A stretch of 64,000 nucleotides of DNA, taken from assembly GCA_049671745.1 (NCBI GenBank), contig JBATVL010000074.1, positions 1-64,000 on the forward strand, in the 5' to 3' direction. The DNA comes from SNAP01 sp049671745. GTDB taxonomy: Bacteria; Bacteroidota; Bacteroidia; Bacteroidales; Marinifilaceae. Below the pieces are notes generated by a model that saw only the letters and a program-made list of their open reading frames with translations, made no database searches and was not told where the DNA came from. Below, piece by piece: positions 18,632-27,817 of this stretch; position 1 is the stretch's first letter, and each line of letters opens with the position of its first letter. The translations under genes were made by a program, and so were the position numbers.

Positions 18632-19624
18632 ATGAGTAATATTGATTTTGCCAATCCTGGATATTTATTTCTGCTTCTTCTTATCATACCGATGATAGTT
18701 TGGTATGTATTGAAGGATGTAAATTCTCAGGCAGAGATAAAAATATCTTCTATTGATGCTTTTAAAAACATAAAGAAATCACCAAAAATATACCTTCGTC
18801 ATGCGCTCTTTGTATTAAGACTTATGGCAATGAGTTTACTTATTTTTGTTTTGGCTCGACCGCAATCTTCTGTATCTTGGAAAGAAACAAACACTGAAGG
18901 AATAGACATTGTATTGGCAATGGATATTTCATCATCTATGTTGGCACAAGATTTTAGTCCAAATAGATTGGAGGCCGCAAAAGATGTAGCATCAGACTTT
19001 GTATTAGGTAGAGAAAATGATAGAATCGGTCTAGTTGTATTTGCAGGAGAGAGTTTTACTCAATGTCCATTAACTACTGATCATGCTGTTTTGGTTAATC
19101 TTTTTAAAGATATAAAAGCTGGAATGGTAGAGGATGGCACGGCAATAGGTTTAGGTTTAGCTAACTCAATAAACAGATTGAAAGACAGTAAAGCTAAATC
19201 TAAAGTTGTTATTCTTTTGACCGATGGTGTAAATAATAGAGGTGAGATAGCTCCGGAGACAGCAGCTGAACTAGCAAATACTTTTGGAATAAGAGTTTAC
19301 ACTGTAGGTGTAGGAACAAAAGGAAATGCACCTTATCCTGTACAAACGGCTTTTGGTATTCAAATGCAATCTATGCCTGTTGAAATAGATGAGGTTATAT
19401 TGAATAAAATAGCTGATGAAACAGGCGGTAAATATTTTAGAGCTACAAGTAAAAACAAACTTGAAGATATTTATACCGAGATAAATAAATTAGAGAAAAC
19501 AAAAATAGAGGTAAAGAACTTTAGTAAGAAAAACGAGATGTATTTGTCTTTTGGAGTTTTAGCTCTTTTATTGCTTCTTCTTGAATTAATTTTAAGATAT
19601 ACTGTTTTACGTATAATCCCTTAA
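18632..19624 (+). CDS. batA: BatA, VWA-domain membrane protein
   Basis: 330 aa. Two N-terminal membrane spans (about 10-25 and 57-75) and one at the C-terminus (about 305-325) enclose a von Willebrand A domain. The MIDAS motif DISSSML starts at about residue 98, and the metal-binding LLTDGVNNRG lies further on. BatA and BatB are thought to form a membrane complex exposed to the periplasm that is needed for aerotolerance in B. fragilis. It is followed by batB after 9 bp. Confidence 0.9.
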   Translation: MSNIDFANPGYLFLLLLIIPMIVWYVLKDVNSQAEIKISSIDAFKNIKKSPKIYLRHALFVLRLMAMSLLIFVLARPQSSVSWKETNTEGIDIVLAMDISSSMLAQDFSPNRLEAAKDVASDFVLGRENDRIGLVVFAGESFTQCPLTTDHAVLVNLFKDIKAGMVEDGTAIGLGLANSINRLKDSKAKSKVVILLTDGVNNRGEIAPETAAELANTFGIRVYTVGVGTKGNAPYPVQTAFGIQMQSMPVEIDEVILNKIADETGGKYFRATSKNKLEDIYTEINKLEKTKIEVKNFSKKNEMYLSFGVLALLLLLLELILRYTVLRIIP

Positions 19625-19633
19625 AGAAAAGAT

Positions 19634-20653
19634 ATGTTTAGATTTGCACATACAGAGATATTATATTTGCTTTTAGTTATTCCTGTTTTTATATTACTTT
19701 TCTCTTTAGCATTAAAAAGAAGAAAGAAATCTTTACAGGAATTTGGAGAAGCAGATTTGTTAGGAGACTTAATGCCTATGGTTTCATATAGGCGACCTAT
19801 ATATAAGTTTGCTATTATAATGCTTGCCTTTGCTTTTTTGGTGATAGGTATAGCAGGACCTCAATTTGGTTCTAAAATTAGAAAGATAGATCGTAAAGGT
19901 GTGGAGCTTGTTATAGCTCTTGACGTTTCTAATTCTATGTTAGCTAATGATATAAAACCTAATAGATTAGCTAAGGCTAAGAGTGCTATTTCTCATTTAG
20001 TTGAAAAACTGGGAGAAGATAAAATAGGACTTATTGTTTTTGCTGGAGAGGCATATACACAATTGCCTATAACAAGTGATTATTCGTCAGCACGACTTTT
20101 CTTATCGGGAATAAATACAGATATTGTTCCTGTTCAGGGAACGGCTATTGGTTCAGCTATAGATTTGGCAAGGAAATCTTTTACTCCGAATGAAAAATCT
20201 AGTAAAGCAATTATTGTTATTACCGACGGAGAGAATCATAGAGATGATGCTGTAGCTTCTGCTTCTAAAGCAAGAGAAGAGGGTATTATTGTTCATACTA
20301 TAGGAATGGGATTACCTCAAGGTGCTCCAATTCCTGTTAAAGGGAATCCTGGGCAGTTTCATAAAGACAGAGAAGGTAATGTAGTTGTCTCTCGTCTGAA
20401 TGAAGATATGCTTAAGAAGATAGCAGCAGCAGGAGAGGGTGCTTATATTAGAGCAAATAATACTAGGGTTGGTTTGAATGCTCTTTTTAAAGAAATAAAT
20501 AAGATGGATAAGACTCAGATGGAGTCGAATATATACTCTGATTATATAGAGAGATTTCAATATTTTGTTTTTGTAGCATTATTTCTTCTTTTGTTAGATT
20601 TCTTAGTGTTAGAAAGAAAAAATAGAAGAATAATGAAGATTAAATTATTTTAG
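19634..20653 (+). CDS. batB: BatB, VWA-domain membrane protein
   Basis: 339 aa, a paralogue of BatA with the same topology: two N-terminal spans, a VWA domain and a C-terminal span at about 310-328. The MIDAS motif here is DVSNSML, with VITDGENHRDD downstream. It starts 9 bp after batA and stops 2 bp before batC, so translation is probably coupled. The role is inferred from the operon and from the B. fragilis Bat system. Confidence 0.9.
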   Translation: MFRFAHTEILYLLLVIPVFILLFSLALKRRKKSLQEFGEADLLGDLMPMVSYRRPIYKFAIIMLAFAFLVIGIAGPQFGSKIRKIDRKGVELVIALDVSNSMLANDIKPNRLAKAKSAISHLVEKLGEDKIGLIVFAGEAYTQLPITSDYSSARLFLSGINTDIVPVQGTAIGSAIDLARKSFTPNEKSSKAIIVITDGENHRDDAVASASKAREEGIIVHTIGMGLPQGAPIPVKGNPGQFHKDREGNVVVSRLNEDMLKKIAAAGEGAYIRANNTRVGLNALFKEINKMDKTQMESNIYSDYIERFQYFVFVALFLLLLDFLVLERKNRRIMKIKLF

Positions 20654-20655
20654 AT

Positions 20656-21417
20656 ATGAAATATATAGGCCTTATAATATTATCAATTATTACCTGTTTC
20701 TCTGCTAGTGCACAGAAAGAGAGAAAGTTTATTCGAGAAGGGAATGATCTCTTTCATAAAAGTGATTTTGAGAAATCGGAGGTTGAATACCGTAAAGCTC
20801 TTAATAAGAAGGATAAATCTTTCGAGGCAAAGTTTAATCTTGGTGATGCTCTTTATAAACAAATGAAGTATGATGAGGCTTTAGAGATTTTTGAATCTTT
20901 ATCTACAGAAATAAAAGATAAAGATCAATTAGCTGATGTATATCATAACTTAGGAAATACCTATCTTGCAAAGAAAAAGATTAAAGAGGCAATAGAAGCT
21001 TATAAATCTTCTTTGCGAAACAATCCAGACTCTAAAGACACAAAGTATAATTTAGAGTGGGCGCGTCAACAAAAGAAAAAACAGGATAAGCAGAAAAAGG
21101 ATAATAAAAATAATAAAGACAAGAATAAGGATAAGGACAAGAAAGATCAAGATAAAAAGGATAAAGACAAAAAGGAACAAAAAGATAAGGATAAAAAGGA
21201 CCAAGACAAGAAAGATCAAGATAAAAAAGATCAGGATAAGCAGAATCAAGATAAGAAAGATAAGCAAAAATCTCAGAAGAATAAGATTTCTAAAGATGAT
21301 GCAAAGCGACTTTTAGAAGCTCTTCAAAATGATGAGAAAAAGGTTCAAGCTAAAGTGAAAAAAGCTAAAGCCAAAGCTCAGAAAGCGAAAAAAATAAGAG
21401 TAAAGAAAGACTGGTAA
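20656..21417 (+). CDS. batC: BatC, TPR protein with Lys/Asp-rich repeat tail
   Basis: 253 aa. A signal peptide (ending ASAQ, about residue 19) precedes about three TPR units (residues 22-135). From about residue 140 to 210 the protein is an extreme low-complexity region made of K, D and Q/N repeats (units such as KDKDKKDQDKK). A basic, alanine-rich helix closes it. The repeat DNA (about 21,070-21,280) is prone to length change. BatC is periplasmic and probably a scaffold in the Bat complex. Confidence 0.87.
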   Translation: MKYIGLIILSIITCFSASAQKERKFIREGNDLFHKSDFEKSEVEYRKALNKKDKSFEAKFNLGDALYKQMKYDEALEIFESLSTEIKDKDQLADVYHNLGNTYLAKKKIKEAIEAYKSSLRNNPDSKDTKYNLEWARQQKKKQDKQKKDNKNNKDKNKDKDKKDQDKKDKDKKEQKDKDKKDQDKKDQDKKDQDKQNQDKKDKQKSQKNKISKDDAKRLLEALQNDEKKVQAKVKKAKAKAQKAKKIRVKKDW

Positions 21418-21437
21418 CAAAAGAATAAATCAAAAAT

Positions 21438-23243
21438 ATGAAGCGTTTAGTATTATTGTTTCTATTATTAACAAATGTGTTTTGTGCATTTGCTCAGGAC
21501 GTACGATTTACAGCCTCAGCACCTAATGTTGTAGAAGTAGGCGAGACTTTTAGACTTGTTTATTCCTTAGACAAAAAGGGTGAGGGTATAGAACTTGGTG
21601 ATCTTAAAAATTTCCAAGTTTTGATGGGTCCATCGGTTTCTAACTCTTACAGTACAAGAATCATAAATGGAAAAAGATCGAGTAGTAGATCTCAATCTTT
21701 TTCTTATGTATTATCTGCAACCAAAGCAGGTGTGTATAAGATACCCGCTGCTAAGATTAGAGTAGATGGGAAGGCTGTTAGTTCAAACAGTATTAAAATA
21801 GAGATTGTTAAGGCTAGATCTCAAAATCAGAATACAAATACACGAAGATCTTCAAGAGAACGTGTAAATACAAATAATAGTATAGATAATCACAGCTTGT
21901 TTTTAAAGATAGAAGTTGATAAAAAATCTATCTATATGGGAGAGTTTGTTATTGCAAGTTTGAAACTTTATTCACGTGTTGAACTTAGTAACTATGGAAG
22001 GTTCAAAGCTCCTTCTTTCCAAGGTTTTTTATCACAAGATATTAAGCTGTCAGATCAAATAAATCTTAATAAGGAGAATGTAAATGGAGAAATATATAAT
22101 GTAGGAGTACTTAAAAAGCTTGTTCTTTTTCCTCAACATTCTGGTAAAATTAAGATAGATCCTTTTGAATTGGATGTATATGTTCGCCAGCGTAGTTCTG
22201 GTTCTGGTAGTTTGTTTGATGATTTTTTTGCAAATCATCAAGAAGTAAAAGTTCCTAGAAAGAGCAAAGCATTAACAATAAACGTGAAATCTCTGCCAAC
22301 AGTTGGTAAACCTTCTAGTTTTATGGGATCTGTAGGTTCTTTTAAGCTTAAGTCTTCTATTAATAGAGATACAGTAGTTGCAAATGATGCCGTTACTATG
22401 AAGGTAACTATCTCTGGAAATGGTAATCTTAAATTAATAGAACCTTTAGAGATAGATTTTCCGGCAGATTTTGAAATATATGATCCTAAAACAAGCCAAA
22501 AGATAAAATCTACTGTGAAAGGAACTCGTGGTTCTGTGAGTTTTGAATATGTATTTATACCTCGTTCTGCAGGTCAATATACAATAGCTCCACAAGACTT
22601 CACTTATTTCGATACTAAAATTCATAGATATAAAACTCTTAAAACTAAGCAATTCAGTGTATATGTGAAGAAAGGTAAACAAATTGCTAATTCAGGTGAT
22701 GTAGTTGCTTCTTTCTCTAAAGAGGATGTTAAATTTATTGGCAAAGATATACGATTTATAAAAACAAAGAATACTTCTCTTTATGAGAGAGGCCAATATG
22801 TATACGCTTCTGTAAATTATTATTTAGCTTATATAATCTCATTTTTAGCTTTTGTTTTTATAATCTTATTAAATAAAAGAAGAATAAAGAATAACTCTGA
22901 TATGGTTAGAGTTAAAAATAAAAGAGCAAGTAAGCTTGCTAAAAAACGATTAAGAGCGGCAGAGGCTAAGATGAAGGTAGATGATAAAGAAGCTTTCTAC
23001 GATGAAATATTAAAGGCAATATGGGGTTTTACATCAGACAAATTAAATATGCCAATTTCAGCTTTATCTAAAGATAATATTGCTGATGTATTGAAAGATC
23101 GTAAAATAGATGAAGTTACAATAAGTGAATACCTTTCAGTGGTAGATACATGCGAATTTGCACGTTATTCACCATCTTCGAGTAATACAGAGCTTAATGA
23201 TTTGTATGAGAGAGTTAGTGCTTTATTAACTAAATTGAGTTAG
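21438..23243 (+). CDS. batD: BatD, oxygen-tolerance family protein
   Basis: 601 aa. A signal peptide (cleaved near AFAQ, residue 19) precedes a long periplasmic part with several Ig-like beta domains (about 20-445). A single membrane helix (about 460-480, YLAYIISFLAFVFIILL) and a cytoplasmic helical tail of about 120 residues follow. This matches BatD. It starts 20 bp after batC and is followed by batE after 19 bp. BatD is taken to be a membrane-anchored periplasmic scaffold; the biochemical role is not known. Confidence 0.88.
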   Translation: MKRLVLLFLLLTNVFCAFAQDVRFTASAPNVVEVGETFRLVYSLDKKGEGIELGDLKNFQVLMGPSVSNSYSTRIINGKRSSSRSQSFSYVLSATKAGVYKIPAAKIRVDGKAVSSNSIKIEIVKARSQNQNTNTRRSSRERVNTNNSIDNHSLFLKIEVDKKSIYMGEFVIASLKLYSRVELSNYGRFKAPSFQGFLSQDIKLSDQINLNKENVNGEIYNVGVLKKLVLFPQHSGKIKIDPFELDVYVRQRSSGSGSLFDDFFANHQEVKVPRKSKALTINVKSLPTVGKPSSFMGSVGSFKLKSSINRDTVVANDAVTMKVTISGNGNLKLIEPLEIDFPADFEIYDPKTSQKIKSTVKGTRGSVSFEYVFIPRSAGQYTIAPQDFTYFDTKIHRYKTLKTKQFSVYVKKGKQIANSGDVVASFSKEDVKFIGKDIRFIKTKNTSLYERGQYVYASVNYYLAYIISFLAFVFIILLNKRRIKNNSDMVRVKNKRASKLAKKRLRAAEAKMKVDDKEAFYDEILKAIWGFTSDKLNMPISALSKDNIADVLKDRKIDEVTISEYLSVVDTCEFARYSPSSSNTELNDLYERVSALLTKLS

Positions 23244-23262
23244 AATTTATAAAAGAGATTAT

Positions 23263-24006
23263 ATGAAAAAGATATTTTTAATAGCTACTGTATTATTTAC
23301 ATTTTTTGGACTTAATGCTCAGTCCTTGCAGGATGCTAATGATCTTTATAAAAAAGGCGATTTTAAGCAATCTGCTGAGATTTATGAATCGTTCCTGTCT
23401 CAAGATCTTGAATCTTCAAGTCTTTATTTTAATTTGGGAAATTCTTATTATAAGATGAATAGAGTTGCTCCAGCTATTCTTAATTATGAGAGAGCTTTGC
23501 TTCTAAAGCCCTCAGACAGAGATGTTAAATACAATTTGAGACTGTCTAAAACTATTCTAAAAGATAAGATAGAGGAAATACCTGTTTTCTTTTTTAATAA
23601 ATGGGTAGAGAATTTAGTTATGTTTTTGAATACTGATACTTGGGCTATTTTATCAATTTCTTCATTTATTACAGTCTTATTATTGATGATCTTTTTCTTT
23701 TTCTCTACATCTAGAAGGAATAAGAAGTTGTTATTTTCAGCATCTATTGTTTTATTTCTTTTTGTAATATTCGCTAATGTGTGCGCTTCTTATCAGAGAA
23801 CAAGATTAAGTGATAGAGACTTTGCTATTGTTTTTTCTCCAAGTGTGACTCTTAAAGGTTCCCCTGATGAGAGTGGAACAGAGCTTTTCTTATTGCATGA
23901 GGGCACAAAGGTTAAGATTATAGAGAATCTAGGTGATTGGACTAATGTTCAGATCTCTGATGGTAATGAAGGTTGGATACATAAAGATGCTATAAGACAG
24001 ATATAA
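23263..24006 (+). CDS. batE: BatE, TPR and SH3-like domain protein
   Basis: 247 aa. A signal peptide (ending LNAQ) and TPR units (about 22-95) are followed by two close membrane spans (about 130-150 and 157-172) and a C-terminal bacterial SH3 domain (about 185-245, ending GNEGWIHKDAIRQI). It is the last gene of the Bat operon. No clear terminator separates it from dnaX, which begins 71 bp later. Confidence 0.86.
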   Translation: MKKIFLIATVLFTFFGLNAQSLQDANDLYKKGDFKQSAEIYESFLSQDLESSSLYFNLGNSYYKMNRVAPAILNYERALLLKPSDRDVKYNLRLSKTILKDKIEEIPVFFFNKWVENLVMFLNTDTWAILSISSFITVLLLMIFFFFSTSRRNKKLLFSASIVLFLFVIFANVCASYQRTRLSDRDFAIVFSPSVTLKGSPDESGTELFLLHEGTKVKIIENLGDWTNVQISDGNEGWIHKDAIRQI

Positions 24007-24028
24007 AATAATCAAGTATTCCTTAAAT

Positions 24029-24085
24029 TCTTCCATATCTTTTTCTTATTTTTACGACATAAAGGCAAAAAAAAGATATGGAAGA
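24029..24085 (+). promoter_or_regulatory. 16-bp inverted repeat covering the dnaX start codon
   Basis: Bases 24029-24044 (TCTTCCATATCTTTTT) are the exact reverse complement of 24070-24085, with a 25-base loop. The right arm contains the dnaX ATG (24078-24080). If the mRNA starts upstream, for example by read-through from batE, the fold would hide the start codon. A possible -7 box (TATTTTTA, about 24047) in the loop would instead give a leader without the left arm. Confidence 0.6.
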
Positions 24086-25777
24086 TTTTATAGTTTCTGC
24101 GCGTAAATACAGACCAAATTCATTTGATACAGTTGTTGGACAAGAGTCTATTACTTCAACTTTAAAGAATGCAATAAATACAAAGCATCTAGCGCATGCA
24201 TATTTATTTTGTGGTCCCCGTGGAGTAGGTAAGACTACTTGTGCTAGAATCTTTGCAAAAACTATAAATTGTTTAGAGCCTACCGATACAGGTGATGCTT
24301 GTAATAATTGTGAATCATGCCAGGCCTTTAGTTCATCACGTTCATTTAATATACATGAATTAGATGCGGCTTCAAATAATTCAGTTGAAGATATTCGTTT
24401 ACTTACAGAGAAGGTAAGAATCCCACCTCAAATAGGAAAATACTCAGTATATATAATTGATGAGGTACATATGCTTTCTTCTTCTGCATTTAATGCATTT
24501 CTTAAAACCTTAGAAGAACCACCTGCTCATGCAATATTCATACTTGCAACAACAGAAAAACAGAAAATAATCCCTACAATATTATCTCGTTGTCAGATAT
24601 ATGATTTTAATCGTATGTCGGTTATTGATATAGTAAAACATTTACAAAATATATCAAAAGCTGAGTCTGTAAATATAGATGAAGATTCATTAAATGTAAT
24701 AGCTCAAAAGGCTGATGGTGCTATGCGTGATGCATTGTCATTATTTGATCAAGTGGTAAGTTCTTTCGGAAAAGAAGTTAGTTATGAGAATATTATAACT
24801 AATTTAAATGTTTTAGATTACGATTATTACTTTAAATTTGTTAATGCTTTTTTGAATACAAAAGTTGCAGAGGTTCTGGTTCTTTTTAACGATATTTTAT
24901 CTAAAGGTTTTGATGCTCAAACATTTGTTAATGGAATAGGAAAGCATCTAAGAAATCTTCTTGTTTGTAAAGATTCTATATCTATTATGCTGTTACAGAC
25001 AAGTGCGCAAGTAAAAGAGAAGTATATGACACAAGCAGAATTGTGTTCTCAAGAATTTCTATATGACGCTTTGGATCTAGTAGATGAGTGTGATCAACAT
25101 TATAGGAATGCTACAGATAAACGTCTACTTGTTGAGATTGCTCTCATGCGTTTAGCTCAGATAGAGGAGTTTAAAAAAAAAAGCGTAGCAGAAGACGCTT
25201 CAGTATAGAGTTATTAAAGATAGAGGGAAGTAAATCTATTCTTGCAGGAGAAAAGTCTAAACTTACCTCTACAACTACTAAGGTAGAGATAAAAAAGGCT
25301 ACGGTAATGCACACTACATCGGTGAGTAGACCTCGTACGATCTCAATCAGTAGAGGATTAGCAACAACTAGAGAGGATAAAGCAAAATTATATAGTAAAG
25401 ATGTTGTTTATGGTTCTGCTACTTATGCTCAAGAAGATGTAGAAGCTGCACTTAAAGAAATCTCTACAAGAAAAGAAATAGGAGCAGCTTTGAGAATGGC
25501 TTTAACAACTTACCCGCCAGAATTAACTTCAGATAAAATTATCTTACCTATAGAGAATACATATCAAGAAGATGCTTTAAAAAATATAAAAGTATTTATT
25601 CAGAATCTTTTAAAGAAAGAATTAAAGAATAAAAATATTGAGTTAGTTACACGTGTGATAAAGGAGAAAGAAAGTGTGAAACTTTATATTACAGATAAAG
25701 ATAAATTAGAGCGTTTGGTTGAGAAAAATCCATCTGTTATTAAGTTTATCCAAACCTTTGGACTAGAATTGAAGTAA
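24078..25777 (+). CDS. dnaX: DNA polymerase III subunit tau/gamma, with a -1 frameshift
   Basis: The clamp-loader ATPase. The zero frame (24078-25208) gives 376 aa: Walker A GPRGVGKTT (residues 46-54), the zinc cysteines C65, C75, C78 and C81, and Walker B YIIDEVHML. It then runs into an A10 tract (25173-25182), adds about ten residues and stops at TAG 25206. The -1 frame is open without a break from the A tract to 25777 and gives about 198 residues of tau-like C-terminal domain, for a total near 565 aa. Thus the short form is gamma-like and the shifted form tau-like. A hairpin sits right after the A tract. Programmed shifting, transcriptional slippage or an assembly error would all fit. Confidence 0.88.
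25173..25200 (+). promoter_or_regulatory. putative frameshift signal in dnaX
   Basis: Ten A residues (25173-25182), read as AAA AAA AAA A in the zero frame, overlap a 6-bp stem. AAGCGT (25181-25186) pairs with ACGCTT (25195-25200) around an 8-base loop. A slippery A tract next to a hairpin is the classic layout for -1 ribosomal frameshifting in dnaX genes. A10 alone is also long enough for RNA-polymerase slippage. Confidence 0.6.
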
Positions 25778-25802
25778 ACCCTATACAGAAAAAAAAGAAG
25801 TT

Positions 25803-26318
25803 ATGAGATTAAATGAAAAAGTACAAGCAGTTTTAAATAAACAGATAAATGCAGAACTATGGTCTGCTTATTTATATCTTTCTATGTCATCATATTTTGA
25901 ATCAGAAGGTTTTGCTGGTTTTGCTAGTTGGATGAGAATTCAATATCAAGAAGAAACAGCACATGCTATGAAGATGTTTAATTATGTTCATGAAAGAGGT
26001 GGGAGAGTTATTCTTGAACCAATTAGCGAGGTTGAGACTCAGTGGGATAGTTCTTTACATGCATTTGAAGAGACTTATAAACATGAATGTCTTGTGTCTG
26101 ATTTAATTAATAATTGTATTGAGGTTGCAATGGCTGAAAAAGATCACGCATCTGTAAACTTCTTAAAATGGTTTATAGATGAGCAAGTTGAAGAAGAAGC
26201 AAATGTTTCAGCTATTCTTGATGAACTTATAATTGTAGGTGCAAAAGGCCATGCTCTTTTAATGATAAATAGAGAATTAGGAGCAAGAGTTTTTGTTGAT
26301 CCAACATTAGTGAAATAA
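25803..26318 (+). CDS. ftnA: ferritin (non-haem, FtnA type)
   Basis: 171 aa four-helix ferritin that oxidises Fe2+ and stores the mineral in a 24-mer. Ferroxidase residues are visible: E18, the EETAH motif with E51 and H54, an Asp/Glu at about 94, and the DEQVEEE segment near 127-133. It lies 25 bp after dnaX and is closed by a strong terminator. In anaerobes ferritin limits iron-driven oxidative damage, which fits the nearby Bat, Ohr and thioredoxin genes. Confidence 0.95.
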   Translation: MRLNEKVQAVLNKQINAELWSAYLYLSMSSYFESEGFAGFASWMRIQYQEETAHAMKMFNYVHERGGRVILEPISEVETQWDSSLHAFEETYKHECLVSDLINNCIEVAMAEKDHASVNFLKWFIDEQVEEEANVSAILDELIIVGAKGHALLMINRELGARVFVDPTLVK

Positions 26319-26338
26319 TTTATTTCAAAAAAATATAA

Positions 26339-26372
26339 AATAAGCCAAGTTGTATAACTTGGCTTATTTTGT
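26339..26372. terminator. terminator between ftnA and aldehyde dehydrogenase
   Basis: 13-bp perfect stem (AATAAGCCAAGTT against AACTTGGCTTATT) with T and A runs on both sides, between convergent genes. Confidence 0.85.
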
Positions 26373-26387
26373 TTTAATATTTTATGC

Positions 26388-27758
26388 CTAAATAAGTTTC
26401 TTTAAGATAGATAATTTCTTTTTGTTATATGGAAAGTATTTGAGTGAGGTTTCAAATAAGAAACTCTTGTGTACTATGCTTTTTAGGTTAGAGAATTCGT
26501 TAAATCCATGTATTCCATGGTATCTACCTATTCCACTTTCTCCTACTCCTCCAAAGGGTAGTTTATTATTAGATAGTTGCATTATTGCATCATTAATACA
26601 ACCTCCTCCAAAAGAAACTTCATTTAATATTTTGTCTATAATTATTTTGTTTTTCGAGAAGATATATAAGGATAAAGCTTTATCTTTTTTCTTAACCTCT
26701 TTGATCGCGTCGTTTATGTTTTCGTATGTTATTACAGGAAGAATAGGTCCAAAAATCTCATCTTGCATTATCTTGTCTTTCCAATCAATATTATGAAGTA
26801 TGGTGGGGGAAATAAAAAGATTATCTTTATTTGTTTTACCTCCTACAAATATTTTATTTCTATCGATTATATTATCGATTCTATCGAAGTGTCTTTCATT
26901 GATTATTCTTGTATAGTTCTCACTTATGTCTGAATCTGATTTATAATATTTCTCTATATTGTTTTTAAGTTCTTCAAGAAATTCTTTTTCTATCATTTTA
27001 TCAATAATAACGTAATCGGGTGCTATACATGTCTGACCTGCATTTAAAAATTTAGCCCATACAAGTCTTTGTGCACTCATCTTAATATCGCATGAAGCAT
27101 CTATAAATACTGGTGATTTTCCTCCTAGTTCAAGAGTTATAGGACATAAGTTATTTGCTGCTGCTATGGCTATTATTTTTCCTACTTTTCCATTTCCAGT
27201 ATAGAATATCTTATCGAATTTGAGATTTATTAACTCTGTTGTTTCTTTTACTCCTCCTTCAACAACATATAAGAATTCTTTAGGAAATTCAGAATTTATA
27301 AGTTCGGCCATTAATGCTGATGTCCTAGGAGATATTTCACTTGGTTTAAGAATTGCAGTATTCCCAGCTGTTATAGCTGCAATTACGGGTAATAGAGAAA
27401 GATGATAAGGGTAATTCCATGCTGAAATAACAAGTGTACAGCCAAGAGGCTCTGGCATTACATATGACTTAGCAGGTAGATTAGGTATGTCTGTTCTAAA
27501 TTTTCTTTTCTTTGTCCATTTTTTTATCTTCTTTATACTGTAGTTTATTTCGGATTCTATAGGTGCTAATTCTGTTAAAATACATTCAAATTCCGATTTT
27601 CCTAAGTCTTCATAAATAGCTTTAAATAATCTATCTTCATTATTTTTTAGAACAGTTTTCAGATGTTTTAGTTGTTCTATTCTAAAACTTATATCTTTGG
27701 TACTGTTCGTATCAAAAAAGTCTTTTTGTGATTGTAATATATTATTATATTTCATCAT
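26388..27758 (-). CDS. NAD(P)-dependent aldehyde dehydrogenase (class 3 type)
   Basis: 456 aa. The catalytic glutamate is in TLELGGKSPVFID and the catalytic cysteine in AGQTCIAPDYV. The SAWNYPYHLSLLP cofactor motif and the GGVGESGIGRYHG C-terminal motif mark the short, C-terminally hydrophobic class 3 or fatty-aldehyde group. The natural substrate is unknown. Start is MM at 27758 or 27755. It faces away from the phosphatase gene, only 59 bp apart, so the two must share a compact promoter region. Confidence 0.9.
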   Translation of the reverse strand: MMKYNNILQSQKDFFDTNSTKDISFRIEQLKHLKTVLKNNEDRLFKAIYEDLGKSEFECILTELAPIESEINYSIKKIKKWTKKRKFRTDIPNLPAKSYVMPEPLGCTLVISAWNYPYHLSLLPVIAAITAGNTAILKPSEISPRTSALMAELINSEFPKEFLYVVEGGVKETTELINLKFDKIFYTGNGKVGKIIAIAAANNLCPITLELGGKSPVFIDASCDIKMSAQRLVWAKFLNAGQTCIAPDYVIIDKMIEKEFLEELKNNIEKYYKSDSDISENYTRIINERHFDRIDNIIDRNKIFVGGKTNKDNLFISPTILHNIDWKDKIMQDEIFGPILPVITYENINDAIKEVKKKDKALSLYIFSKNKIIIDKILNEVSFGGGCINDAIMQLSNNKLPFGGVGESGIGRYHGIHGFNEFSNLKSIVHKSFLFETSLKYFPYNKKKLSILKKLI

Positions 27759-27817
27759 TATAATATTGATTTTAAGGATTATGGCTACTAAACAAATTTA
27801 TTAAAAATTAGATACTT

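Noticed and set aside
21052..21267. Minus-strand frame of 71 codons, almost only Leu, Ile, Phe and Val
   Set aside because: It is the antisense of the Lys/Asp repeat of batC; the hydrophobic composition is a mirror of the repeat, not a gene.
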